Shown here piece after piece: positions 31,225 to 39,423 of a stretch of DNA of 64,000 bases (its first letter is position 1; each line of letters begins with the position of its first letter). This DNA comes from Isoalcanivorax indicus (GTDB lineage Bacteria > Pseudomonadota > Gammaproteobacteria > Pseudomonadales > Alcanivoracaceae), in NCBI RefSeq assembly GCF_003259185.1, contig NZ_QGMP01000001.1:1860001-1924000 (forward strand), in the 5' to 3' direction. The position numbers were made by a program, and so were the translations under genes. The notes beneath the pieces were generated by a model. That model did not search any database, had not been told where the DNA came from, and saw only the letters and a program-made list of their open reading frames with translations.

Positions 31225-31584
31225 TTAAAGCTGCTCCGAGGATGTCGGGGCGCCCGCAGGGGCGCCCGCAGGGGCATCTGAAGGCGGGCGGTACACGCGC
31301 CGGTCCCCGGCCACCATCTCCGCGAAGGCCCGGGCGATCTGTTCGAACTGGATCATCCCCGCCAGCGTGGCACTCGCTTCCTGGAACACGTGTCGTCGCG
31401 GCATCAGACGTTCAAAGCCAAAACCTGCCAGAAAGGCCACCGGCAACCACTTCGGCCGGGCAATATGGGGGTACCAGCGCCGGTGTGTATCAACCAGGCG
31501 GGCGTGCAGGATCGTCCGGCGATCCGTCACCCTCTGGCGTAGCGCCTGCACCTGACGATGCTCCCTGTGCTGCTTCATCAACAT
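31225..31584 (-). CDS. Hypothetical protein, YqjK-like position
   Basis: Basic 119-residue protein with a short hydrophobic segment (KWLPVAFLAGFGFERLM, about 45-61) and an Ala/Pro-rich tail. It starts 95 bases inside the end of the YqjE-like gene in another frame, with GGAG eight bases before the ATG. Its place after DUF883- and holin-X-type genes mirrors the third gene of the enterobacterial yqjD-yqjE-yqjK cluster; sequence similarity to YqjK is weak by eye. Confidence 0.6.
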   Translation of the reverse strand: MLMKQHREHRQVQALRQRVTDRRTILHARLVDTHRRWYPHIARPKWLPVAFLAGFGFERLMPRRHVFQEASATLAGMIQFEQIARAFAEMVAGDRRVYRPPSDAPAGAPAGAPTSSEQL

Positions 31585-32056
31585 CGCTGTTCTCCCGAGG
31601 CAATGTCATACGTAAAGCCGCCAGGGCACGGACGGCCTCGCGGCTGCCGGCAAAGCGCATGTCTGCCGTCAATCGCCGGATCCAGAGCCAGGCCAGACCG
31701 GTAGCCACCAGCAGAAAACACACCATCGCCAGTCCGGCCATCAGCGGTGTGAGCCTGCCCGCATCCACCAGTGCCCAGGCGGTGCTGCCACCGATCACCA
31801 TCAGCGTGCCCGCCAGCAGCAACCCGGTCATGGCGGCCAGCATGATGATGGTCAGTAACGTCGTCAGAAAAAGGCGCAGCTCGGCCTTGAGCAGCACCAG
31901 CGTATCGCGGGCGAGCGCCGAAGCGTCACCACCAATGTGGCGAAGATCATCCAGTGCGGCGAACGGGTCCCCGCCCCCCGCGCTGGCCTCTTCCTCAGGC
32001 CATGGCGCCCCGGCGTTCTGTTCTGCTTTGCCATGCGCCTGTTCAGAAGGCGTCAT
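31490..32056 (-). CDS. YqjE/holin-X-like inner membrane protein
   Basis: Protein of 188 residues with a cytoplasmic N-terminus rich in Ala/Glu, an amphipathic stretch ending LKAELRLFL, then two strong membrane helices (about 63-90 and 100-125), and a charged cytoplasmic tail. This topology matches the phage-holin-family/YqjE group. It starts ten bases after the DUF883 gene. In E. coli YqjE accompanies YqjD, which tethers ribosomes to the membrane in stationary phase; the same role here is inference. Confidence 0.7.
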   Translation of the reverse strand: MTPSEQAHGKAEQNAGAPWPEEEASAGGGDPFAALDDLRHIGGDASALARDTLVLLKAELRLFLTTLLTIIMLAAMTGLLLAGTLMVIGGSTAWALVDAGRLTPLMAGLAMVCFLLVATGLAWLWIRRLTADMRFAGSREAVRALAALRMTLPRENSDVDEAAQGASSGAGATPEGDGSPDDPARPPG

Positions 32057-32066
32057 TCGACGCCCC

Positions 32067-32351
32067 TCAACGGCGAGTCAGCGCAGAGAACAAGGTCCCC
32101 GCTGCAAAAGCCAGGCCCAAAGCCGTCATCGGGTTCTCGCGAACATAACCCGTGACATTATTGAGTATCTGCTCGGAACGACTGCGGGCATAGTCACCTG
32201 TTTCGCGCAGCCGCGCCGCCGCATCGGCAGCTTCCTGGCGCAGCTTTTCTTCTGCAGGGGCGGCGCGTGAGGCGGCGGTATCCACCGCGCCATGAAGAGA
32301 CTGGGCGACCTTGTCAGTGGTCTGGTGTTGGGTCGAGTTTCCTTTGGCCAT
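32067..32351 (-). CDS. DUF883 (ElaB/YqjD-like) membrane-anchored protein
   Basis: 94-residue tail-anchored protein: a long amphipathic helix (about 10-68) followed by a C-terminal membrane helix TALGLAFAAGTLFSAL and a final Arg-Arg. That layout, and the VRENPMTALGLAFAAG segment, is the hallmark of ElaB/YqjD proteins, which bind 70S/100S ribosomes at the membrane in stationary phase in E. coli. A near-consensus AAAGGAGGT precedes the ATG, so translation should be strong. First of a three-gene membrane operon. Confidence 0.82.
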   Translation of the reverse strand: MAKGNSTQHQTTDKVAQSLHGAVDTAASRAAPAEEKLRQEAADAAARLRETGDYARSRSEQILNNVTGYVRENPMTALGLAFAAGTLFSALTRR

Positions 32352-32503
32352 GATCTGTTACCTCCTTTCAACGATGCACGGTTGGCAAGACGCCGTAGCG
32401 CCTTGACACCATACAAACATACTCCTTCCCGACGAAAAAAGGCAGGCACGCAGAAAGCGCGTAAAAGGCCGTAAAAAGGTGTAACGCCAATCAGCCTCAG
32501 GGG

Positions 32504-33682
32504 TCAGCGACTGAGGTAACGCATGGCCTCTTCCAGGCCCTTGATAGTCAATGGATACATATGGTTATCCACCAGCTGGCGAGTCCACACCGTCGAGGTG
32601 GTCATATCCCAGCTGCGCTGCGGCTCGGGGTTGAGCCAGACCACCTTGTCGTAGGTCTCCACGATGCGCTGCATCCAGACGGCACCCGGCTCATCGTTCC
32701 AGTGCTCCACGCTGCCGCCCACAGAGTTGATTTCGTAGGGGCTCATGGCCGCATCGCCGATGAAGATCACCCGGTAGTCCGAGGCGTACTTGTGCAGCAC
32801 ATCCCAGGTGGCCGTCTTTTCGTCCCAGCGACGACGGTTGTCCTTCCACACATATTCATAGATGAAGTTATGGAAATAGAAATATTCCATGTGCTTGAAC
32901 TCGGTGCGCGCCGCCGAGAACAGCTCTTCACAGATGCGGATGTACGGGTCCATGGAGCCGCCGATATCGAAGAACAGCAGCACCTTGACCCGGTTCTCCT
33001 CTTCCGGGCGCATGCGGATATCCAGCAGACCGGCGTTGCGCGCCGTGGAGCGGATGGTGTCATCCAGATCCAGCTCTTCCGCACGGCCGGTGCGGGCGAA
33101 CTTGCGCAGCCGGCGCAGCGCCAGCTTGATGTTGCGAACACCCAGCTCCACCGAATCATCCAGATTACGGTACTCGCGTTTCTCCCAGACCTTGACGGCA
33201 CGCTTGTTGCGCGACGGCCCGGTAATGCGAATACCCTCCGGATTGGCACCGTGCCCGCCATAAGGCGAGGTGCCGCCGGTGCCGATCATCTTGTTGCCAC
33301 CCTGATGACGCTTGTGCTGTTCCTCCATGCGCTTGCGGAACTCTTCCAGCAGCTTTTCCAGGCTGCCCATGCGCTGCAAGGCATTCAGCTCTTCGGGGGA
33401 CAGGTTCTTCTCGATCTGTTTGCGCAGCCACTCTTCGGGGATAGCCTTGGAGAACCAGTCAGGGTCGATGCTGTCCAGACCCTTGAAATAATGGTCAAAG
33501 GCACGGTCGAAGCGATCGTAGTATTTCTCATCCTTGACCATGACCGCGCGCGACAGCAGATAGAAGTCATCCACACTGCCGAAGGCCAGATGAGCACCCA
33601 TGGCATTATGCAGATCCAGCAGTTCGCGCAGGGTCACAGGCACCCGGTGCTCGCGCAGTGTCTCGAAGAAACGAACCAGCAC
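32504..33682 (-). CDS. VWA domain (CoxE-like) protein
   Basis: Protein of 392 residues with an alpha-helical N-terminus and a C-terminal von Willebrand A domain. The MIDAS motif reads FDIGGSMD, i.e. DxGxS rather than the usual DxSxS. It starts with GTG five bases after the moxR-like gene, an arrangement seen throughout proteobacteria in which the AAA+ ATPase and the VWA protein form a chaperone pair that helps metal-cofactor insertion or complex assembly. The client is unknown here. Confidence 0.85.
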   Translation of the reverse strand: MLVRFFETLREHRVPVTLRELLDLHNAMGAHLAFGSVDDFYLLSRAVMVKDEKYYDRFDRAFDHYFKGLDSIDPDWFSKAIPEEWLRKQIEKNLSPEELNALQRMGSLEKLLEEFRKRMEEQHKRHQGGNKMIGTGGTSPYGGHGANPEGIRITGPSRNKRAVKVWEKREYRNLDDSVELGVRNIKLALRRLRKFARTGRAEELDLDDTIRSTARNAGLLDIRMRPEEENRVKVLLFFDIGGSMDPYIRICEELFSAARTEFKHMEYFYFHNFIYEYVWKDNRRRWDEKTATWDVLHKYASDYRVIFIGDAAMSPYEINSVGGSVEHWNDEPGAVWMQRIVETYDKVVWLNPEPQRSWDMTTSTVWTRQLVDNHMYPLTIKGLEEAMRYLSR

Positions 33683-33687
33683 AGCAA

Positions 33688-34530
33688 TCAGCCCTCGCGG
33701 CGGGACATGAACGCCAGCCGCTCCAGCAGTTGCACATCCGCCTCGTTCTTGACCAGCGCCCCGTAAAGCGGCGGGATCGCTTTCTTGGTGTCACGGTTCT
33801 TGAGGATGTCCTCGGGGATATCATCGGCCAGCAGCAGTTTCAGCCAATCGATCAGCTCGGAGGTGGACGGCTTCTTCTTCAGACCAGGCACCTTGCGCAG
33901 GTCGAAGAATATCTCCATGGCTTCCTTCACCAGGCTCTGCTTGATGCCGGGGTAATGCACGTCGATGATCTGCATCATCGTCGCCGCATCAGGGAAGTTG
34001 ATGTAGTGGAAGAAGCAGCGGCGCAGGAAGGCATCCGGCAGTTCCTTCTCATTGTTCGAAGTGATGATCACGATCGGGCGGCGCACCGCCTTGACCAACT
34101 GCTGGGTCTCATAGACATAGAATTCCATGCGGTCGAGTTCCTGCAACAGGTCGTTGGGGAACTCGATGTCCGCCTTGTCGATCTCGTCGATCAGGAGCAC
34201 CACCTGTTCGTCAGCCTCGAACGCCTCCCAGAGCTTGCCCTTCTTGATGTAGTTACCCACATCCTCGACGCCCTCGGAGCCCAGCTGCGAGTCACGCAGG
34301 CGCGACACGGCGTCATACTCGTACAGCCCCTGCTGGGCCTTGGTGGTGGATTTGATGTTCCAGCTCAGCAACCGCAGACCCAGCGATGCCGCCACCTGCT
34401 CGGCCAGCAATGTCTTGCCGGTACCGGGCTCCCCCTTGATCAGCAGCGGCCGCTGCAAGGCAATGGCCGCATTGACAGCCATGCGCAGGTCGTCGGTGGC
34501 TACGTACTGGTCGGTCCCCTGAAACTGCAT
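33688..34530 (-). CDS. MoxR-family AAA+ ATPase
   Basis: AAA+ ATPase of 280 residues with Walker A GEPGTGKT (33-40), Walker B VVLLIDEIDKADIEF, sensor 1 IVIITSNNEKELPDAFLRRC, and arginine-containing sensor regions. MoxR proteins act as chaperones together with a VWA partner, which is encoded directly downstream. Probably a hexameric cytoplasmic ATPase. Confidence 0.9.
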   Translation of the reverse strand: MQFQGTDQYVATDDLRMAVNAAIALQRPLLIKGEPGTGKTLLAEQVAASLGLRLLSWNIKSTTKAQQGLYEYDAVSRLRDSQLGSEGVEDVGNYIKKGKLWEAFEADEQVVLLIDEIDKADIEFPNDLLQELDRMEFYVYETQQLVKAVRRPIVIITSNNEKELPDAFLRRCFFHYINFPDAATMMQIIDVHYPGIKQSLVKEAMEIFFDLRKVPGLKKKPSTSELIDWLKLLLADDIPEDILKNRDTKKAIPPLYGALVKNEADVQLLERLAFMSRREG

Positions 34531-34566
34531 CGGTCGATCTCCACTGCGGAATTAAGCCAGCGCCCT

Positions 34567-34594
34567 ACTCTAGCAAGCGGCGGGGCCATGGCAA
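34567..34594 (-). promoter_or_regulatory. Candidate promoter of the moxR-VWA pair
   Basis: Minus strand TTGCCA (5 of 6), 16-base spacer, TAGAGT (4 of 6), with a predicted start point about 30 bases upstream of the ATPase ATG. Confidence 0.45.
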
Positions 34595-34691
34595 GGTGAA
34601 ATCCGGTCAGGGAACTGAGCAGTCAGGTCACCCCGGCGGAAAACCCGCGGGTACTGCCGCCTGCGCGCCGCCTGTGGGATAATCCCGCGCC

Positions 34692-35414
34692 ATGAACCTG
34701 CTGCTTCTGACCCCACAAGACCGCCGCGAAGATGGTCACTGGCAGATTGCCGACCGTCGGGCCCACCATGTCCGCACCGTCCTGGGGCTGACACCCGGCG
34801 CTACCCTGCGCGCCGGTCTGCTCGATGACGGGCTGGGCCATGCTCACCTGGTCAGCGACGACGGCCGCAACATGGTGCTGGCCTTCAACGCGAGCATGCC
34901 ACCACCACCGCCACTCCCCCTGACGCTGATCCTGGCGTTACCCCGCCCGAAGATGTTGCGCCGCATCCTCATCGATGCCAGTTCACTGGGCGTGAAGCGA
35001 ATCGTTCTGCTGAACAGCTACAAGGTGGACAAGAGCTACTGGCGAACACCGGAACTCGGCATGCCCTTACTGGAAGAAAAACTGCGCCTCGGACTCGAAC
35101 AGGCGGGCGACACCGTCATGCCCTCGCTGTGGTTGCGTGATCGCTTCAAGCCTTTCATCGAAGATGAACTGCCGACCTTGTGCGAAGGCAGCCAGAAGTT
35201 GCTGGCCCACCCGGCACCGGGACAGACACAAACACCTCCTGGCGATTGCACCGTCGCCACCACCCTCGCGATCGGCCCCGAGGGTGGCTGGACACCTTAC
35301 GAAGCATCGCGATTTCTTGACGCAGAATTTACGCCCTGCACACTCGGGCAACGCATCCTGCGTGTAGAAACGGCGGTGCCCGCGCTCATCGCACGAATCA
35401 TGCGCCTGCCCTGA
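34692..35414 (+). CDS. rsmE: 16S rRNA m3U1498 methyltransferase
   Basis: SPOUT-class methyltransferase that methylates U1498 of 16S rRNA in the assembled 30S subunit. The 240-residue protein has an N-terminal PUA-like domain containing HHVRTVLGLTPG, the central LALPRPKMLRRILIDASSLGVKRI segment, and the C-terminal knot motif LAIGPEGGWTPYEASRF followed by LGQRILRVETAVPAL. No clear ribosome binding site precedes the ATG. Confidence 0.95.
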   Translation: MNLLLLTPQDRREDGHWQIADRRAHHVRTVLGLTPGATLRAGLLDDGLGHAHLVSDDGRNMVLAFNASMPPPPPLPLTLILALPRPKMLRRILIDASSLGVKRIVLLNSYKVDKSYWRTPELGMPLLEEKLRLGLEQAGDTVMPSLWLRDRFKPFIEDELPTLCEGSQKLLAHPAPGQTQTPPGDCTVATTLAIGPEGGWTPYEASRFLDAEFTPCTLGQRILRVETAVPALIARIMRLP

Positions 35415-35725
35415 AAAAAAAGGCGAATGTAATATTCTGTTTTGTTTCTCTCCGCCACCTGTACCGTTCGCCATCAAGCGCAGACAATGTCTTCAAGGCA
35501 TCGCCGTCGAGCTTTGCCCGGCGGTGCGCCGGCAGTACGAGGGTACGGCGATGGCAAGAACAGGCTGATGACAAAGAATTAGTTTTTTAATGACTCTTTA
35601 TTATTAGCCGTTACGAAAATCATACCGCGCACCTACGGATTGAACATGAGCCTCGGGTGCATACTACAGCGGTGCCAACATCGTCGGCACCAGGGACCAA
35701 TTCAGGCTACGATCAAGGAGCAGAC
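35415..35725. other. Non-coding spacer upstream of the OmpA-family gene (311 bases)
   Basis: No gene is visible. The first part is ordinary in composition; 35575-35640 is unusually A+T-rich for this genome (runs such as TTAGTTTTTTAATGACTCTTTATTATTAG) and contains a TATTAT hexamer at 35599-35604 that may be a -10 of the downstream gene, although no -35 fits. A leader of roughly 115 bases would result. No rsmE terminator is evident. Confidence 0.5.
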
Positions 35726-36748
35726 ATGAAAGCGAAGCTGTTATCCGTTGCGGCGCTTCCGATACTTTCCCTTCCCGCACTGGCTGTAGCCAGCGGCAAC
35801 ATGCCGGACAGCTACGGTTATATCGGTGGGCGAGCGAGCTACAACTTCTTTTACGAGAACAGTGTGTACCTGCGCGATCAGGATGGCCTGGAGAACGACA
35901 CCTTCTTCGGCGGCCAGGTTGGCTGGCGCTTCAGCCCGGCATGGTCTGTTCAGGCCACCTACGAGCAGGCGGACAGCCGACTGGAAAGCAAGTATGACTC
36001 GGGCGCTCGCGTCAACTCCGAGACCTATTTTGCCAGCCTTCGTCACCACTTCCACAACACCAGCATCCTCGGTTTCGAGCCCTATGCCGGCATCAATGCC
36101 GGTGAGCTGGATATCCGTCCGACCGCTGGCTCGGCCGGTGACCGCGAGAAGGATTTCATGGCCGGTGTGGAGCTGGGCGTACAACGCGCACTGATCCAGG
36201 ACCGACTGGCGCTGGACCTGGGCACGCGCCATGCCTACAGCCACGACAACTATTTCACCTACGGCCAGGTGTATGCCGGTCTGAACCTGATGTTCGGTGC
36301 ACGCACCCAGCGCGCTGCCGAACCGGCGCCAGAACCGACACCGCGTGCAGAACCGACACCGCCGCCGCAGCCGCAGGTCACGCGCCGTCAGGTCGAGGAA
36401 ACGCACACCGCCAACTTCGACTTTGATGACGCCAGCATCAGCGATGCCAACCGTGCAGAACTGGTCGAGGCCGCGCGCTTCATGCGCCAGCACCCGCAGA
36501 CCCGCGTTACGCTGGAAGGCCACACCTGCACCATGGGGCCGGAAGAGTACAACCAGCGTCTGTCCGAGCGCCGGGCCGAGAACGCCAAGCGCCTGCTGGT
36601 TGACCAGGAAGGCATTGCGGAAAACCGGGTAGAGGTTGTCGGCAAGGGTGAACACGAGCCTGTTGCAGATAACAGTACTCGCGAAGGCCGTGCGCAAAAC
36701 CGTCGTGTCGAAGCCATCATCACAGGCACGATCGAGGAGCGCCGCTGA
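35726..36748 (+). CDS. OmpA family outer membrane protein
   Basis: Outer-membrane protein of 340 residues from the ATG at 35726, which follows AAGGAG. A signal peptide (1-about 20, ending ALAVAS) is followed by an eight-strand beta-barrel (about 25-190; alternating aromatic strands such as YGYIGGRASYNFFYENSVYL), a Pro/Glu/Thr-rich periplasmic hinge (about 195-222) and a C-terminal OmpA peptidoglycan-binding domain with FDFDDASISDANRAEL and LSERRAENAKRLL. It anchors the outer membrane to peptidoglycan. Confidence 0.92.
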   Translation: MKAKLLSVAALPILSLPALAVASGNMPDSYGYIGGRASYNFFYENSVYLRDQDGLENDTFFGGQVGWRFSPAWSVQATYEQADSRLESKYDSGARVNSETYFASLRHHFHNTSILGFEPYAGINAGELDIRPTAGSAGDREKDFMAGVELGVQRALIQDRLALDLGTRHAYSHDNYFTYGQVYAGLNLMFGARTQRAAEPAPEPTPRAEPTPPPQPQVTRRQVEETHTANFDFDDASISDANRAELVEAARFMRQHPQTRVTLEGHTCTMGPEEYNQRLSERRAENAKRLLVDQEGIAENRVEVVGKGEHEPVADNSTREGRAQNRRVEAIITGTIEERR

Positions 36749-36767
36749 TCCTGGCGCGCTCAACAAT

Positions 36768-36795
36768 AAAAGCCCGGCATTGCCGGGCTTTTTTT
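36768..36795. terminator. Bidirectional terminator between ompA-like gene and rluB
   Basis: Stem AGCCCGGC-ATT-GCCGGGCT with seven T on the plus strand and AAAA on the other side. It can serve both the OmpA-family gene and the convergent rluB, whose stop is ten bases away. Confidence 0.88.
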
Positions 36796-36805
36796 ATGCG
36801 CCTTG

Positions 36806-37648
36806 TCAGCGCCGATACGGATTCCGGCGAGGCTTCCGCGGCGGTTTGTCACCGCTGCGCTGGGTGCGCAGCCGGGCACGACCATAAAGCCCGGTGTACT
36901 GCTTGCCTTTCAGATCCACGCGAGCCGTAAGGGCCTCGAACTGTTCCGGCGGCAACTCCATCCAGCGCCCCTGGCGCAACTGGGGTGGCAGAGGAATATC
37001 GCCGAAGCGAATCCGGATCAGCCGCGCCACTTCCAGCTCCTGGGATTCCAGCAACCGGCGCACTTCCCGGTACTTGCCGCCGACCAGTGACACCTTGTAC
37101 CAGTGATTGGCACCCTCTTCTGCGCCGCCTGCATCGCTGATGCTCTTGAACCGGGAGATGCCATCTTCCAGCATCACCCCGTCCAGCATCGCCTTGCGTT
37201 TTTCCGGCGTCAGCTCACCGCGAACGCGCACCGCGTACTCGCGAACAAAGCCGTTCGACGGGTGCATCAGGCGATGCGCCAGTTCGCCATCGGTGGTGAA
37301 CAGCAGCAGCCCGGATGTGTTGATATCCAGACGTCCCACCTGCACCCAGCGCATACCCTTGAGACGCGGCAGGTTGTCAAACACCGTCGGACGCCCTTCC
37401 GGGTCGTTACGCGAGCACACTTCTCCCGACGGCTTGTGATACATGATGACCCGGCTCACTATCTCTTCCGGGGCCTGAGTACGAATGATATGCCCGTCCA
37501 CGCGGATAGTATCCTCTGCTTCGGCGCGATCGCCGAGGGTGGCAATGCGACCGTTGACCGACACACGGCCATCGCTGATCCAGGTTTCCAGCTCACGCCG
37601 TGAACCCAGCCCGGCTCGCGCCAGGACTTTCTGAAGTTTTTCACTCAT
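36806..37648 (-). CDS. rluB: 23S rRNA pseudouridine(2605) synthase
   Basis: Forms pseudouridine 2605 in 23S rRNA. The ATG at 37648 gives 280 residues: an S4 RNA-binding domain (about 3-60) and a catalytic domain with the aspartate in VGRLDINTSGLLLFT (D108). The C-terminal tail is basic (RSGDKPPRKPRRNPYRR). It overlaps the scpB stop by eight bases, so it is the last gene of the scpA-scpB-rluB run. RluE/RluF-type specificity is less likely given the scpB neighbour. Confidence 0.93.
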   Translation of the reverse strand: MSEKLQKVLARAGLGSRRELETWISDGRVSVNGRIATLGDRAEAEDTIRVDGHIIRTQAPEEIVSRVIMYHKPSGEVCSRNDPEGRPTVFDNLPRLKGMRWVQVGRLDINTSGLLLFTTDGELAHRLMHPSNGFVREYAVRVRGELTPEKRKAMLDGVMLEDGISRFKSISDAGGAEEGANHWYKVSLVGGKYREVRRLLESQELEVARLIRIRFGDIPLPPQLRQGRWMELPPEQFEALTARVDLKGKQYTGLYGRARLRTQRSGDKPPRKPRRNPYRR

Positions 37649-38468
37649 CGTCTTCGTTTTCGGCTCCAGCGGTGGAGGGAACCTCCGTCGCTTCAATGGC
37701 CTCCCTGGGAGACGCAGGCTTGCGACGGTACTGGGCATCAAACTCCGCCAGCACCGCGTCCACCTTGTCCATGTCCATCAATGTGGACTCGTCGATTTCC
37801 GGTTCAGCATCGGCCGGGAGCATACCCAGACCGCCCTGCTGCGGCGCTTCTTCAGCGCCGCCGTGTTGCACTCCTTCCGCACTGTCGTCCAGCGCCGCTT
37901 CACGCGGGCGATCATCCAGTGCCAGTTCTTCATTCAGCTTGTCCAGATCCTTGATCTCGGCCAGTGACGGCAGATCCTCCAGACTCTTCAGATCGAAGTA
38001 GTCGAGAAACTGCCGGGTGGTCGCGTACATGGCCGGTCGGCCCGGCACATCGCGATGTCCCACCACCCGCGCCCAGCCCCGTTCAAGCAGCGTGCGCACG
38101 ATCTGGCTGCTTACGGCCACGCCGCGAATCTCTTCGATCTCGCCACGCGTGATGGGCTGCCGATAGGCCATGAGTGCCAGCGTTTCCAGAATGGCACGGC
38201 TGTAACGCGGCGCCTTTTCCTGCCACAGGCGGCTGACCCAGGGGCCCATTTCCTTGCGCACCTGAAAACGGAAACCGGATGCCACTTCGCGCAATTCGAT
38301 ACCCCGCCCGGCATAGCTCTCGGCCAGGTCATCCAGCACCTTGCCCAGCGTGGCCTTGTCTGGCCGCTCTGCCTCATCAAAGAGCATCAACATGGCATCC
38401 CGGTCCAGCGGACCTTCCGATGCAAAAATCGCGCCTTCGACAATGTTTCTGATCTGTTCCGCGTCCAC
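37641..38468 (-). CDS. scpB: Segregation and condensation protein B
   Basis: Winged-helix partner of ScpA/SMC in chromosome condensation. The 275-residue protein has two winged-helix domains in the first 180 residues (IVEGAIFASEGPLDRDAM...; SRAILETLALMAYRQPITRGEIEEIRG) and a long acidic C-terminal extension. GTG start, with its gene seven bases after scpA. Confidence 0.93.
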   Translation of the reverse strand: MDAEQIRNIVEGAIFASEGPLDRDAMLMLFDEAERPDKATLGKVLDDLAESYAGRGIELREVASGFRFQVRKEMGPWVSRLWQEKAPRYSRAILETLALMAYRQPITRGEIEEIRGVAVSSQIVRTLLERGWARVVGHRDVPGRPAMYATTRQFLDYFDLKSLEDLPSLAEIKDLDKLNEELALDDRPREAALDDSAEGVQHGGAEEAPQQGGLGMLPADAEPEIDESTLMDMDKVDAVLAEFDAQYRRKPASPREAIEATEVPSTAGAENEDDE

Positions 38469-38475
38469 CTGTGTC

Positions 38476-39411
38476 TTATCCTTCCTGTATCAGGTCATCA
38501 GCGTCGTCATTCTCTTCGAGGATCACGGTACGCGCCTTGACATGGATCGGGGTAAACGGCTGATTCTGGATCAGCTCAATCAGGGATTCCTTGACCAGCT
38601 CCAGCACCGCCAGAAACGTCACCACCACCCCGGCACGCCCTTCCTCGATCGGGAAAAGGGCCACAAACGGCACGAATTCCCGACCGCGCAGCCGCTCCAG
38701 CACATTCGCCATGCGCTCCCGGGTCGACAGCTTCTCGCGCGAGATATGGTGGCTCTCGAACATGTCCGCCCGGTGCAGCACATCCTTGAAGGCCAGCAGC
38801 AACTCACGCAGGTCGACATCCGGCTCCGGGCGCTGGCGGCTGAACTCCGGGCGCTTCGCGGCGGCCAGGAACACATCGCGCTCCAGTCGCGGCAAGGCAT
38901 CGATGTCTTCGGCGGCCTTCTTGAAGCGCTCGTACTCCTGCAGGCGCCGGATAAGCTCGGCTCTGGGGTCCTCGCCATCCTCGTCGCCTTCGGCTTCCGG
39001 GCGCGGCAGCAGGCTGCGCGACTTGATCTCGCCAAGCAGGGCCGCCATCACCAGATATTCTGCCGCCAGCTCGAAATTCAAGGCCTTCATCAGTTCCACG
39101 TACTGCATGTACTGAGCGGTAATCTGGGCCACCGGGATATCCAGGATATCCAGGTTCTGGCGCTTGATCAGGTACAGCAGCAGATCCAGCGGGCCTTCGA
39201 AGGCTTCGAGAAACACCTCCAGCGCGTCCGGCGGGATATACAGGTCATCGGGCAGCTTGGTGATGGCCTGGCCATACATCAGGCCAAACGGCATCTCGTT
39301 CTGCTTCGGATTGAGGGCATCAGCGGCACCGGCACCGGTCTGCACCGGTGTCTCCTGCTGTACTTTCTCCTGTACCTTCTGCTGCAGTCCGGCGTCCGCT
39401 GTGTCGTCCAT
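38476..39411 (-). CDS. scpA: Segregation and condensation protein A
   Basis: Kleisin that bridges SMC heads. The 311-residue product has an N-terminal extension of about 60 residues, then the conserved FEGPLDLLLYLIKRQNLDILDIPVAQIT segment, ELAAEYLVMAALLGEIKSRSLLP, and a C-terminal winged helix. No smc or mukB gene is in the window. Between trpS and scpB on one strand. Confidence 0.94.
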   Translation of the reverse strand: MDDTADAGLQQKVQEKVQQETPVQTGAGAADALNPKQNEMPFGLMYGQAITKLPDDLYIPPDALEVFLEAFEGPLDLLLYLIKRQNLDILDIPVAQITAQYMQYVELMKALNFELAAEYLVMAALLGEIKSRSLLPRPEAEGDEDGEDPRAELIRRLQEYERFKKAAEDIDALPRLERDVFLAAAKRPEFSRQRPEPDVDLRELLLAFKDVLHRADMFESHHISREKLSTRERMANVLERLRGREFVPFVALFPIEEGRAGVVVTFLAVLELVKESLIELIQNQPFTPIHVKARTVILEENDDADDLIQEG

Positions 39412-39423
39412 CTTGCCTGGCTC

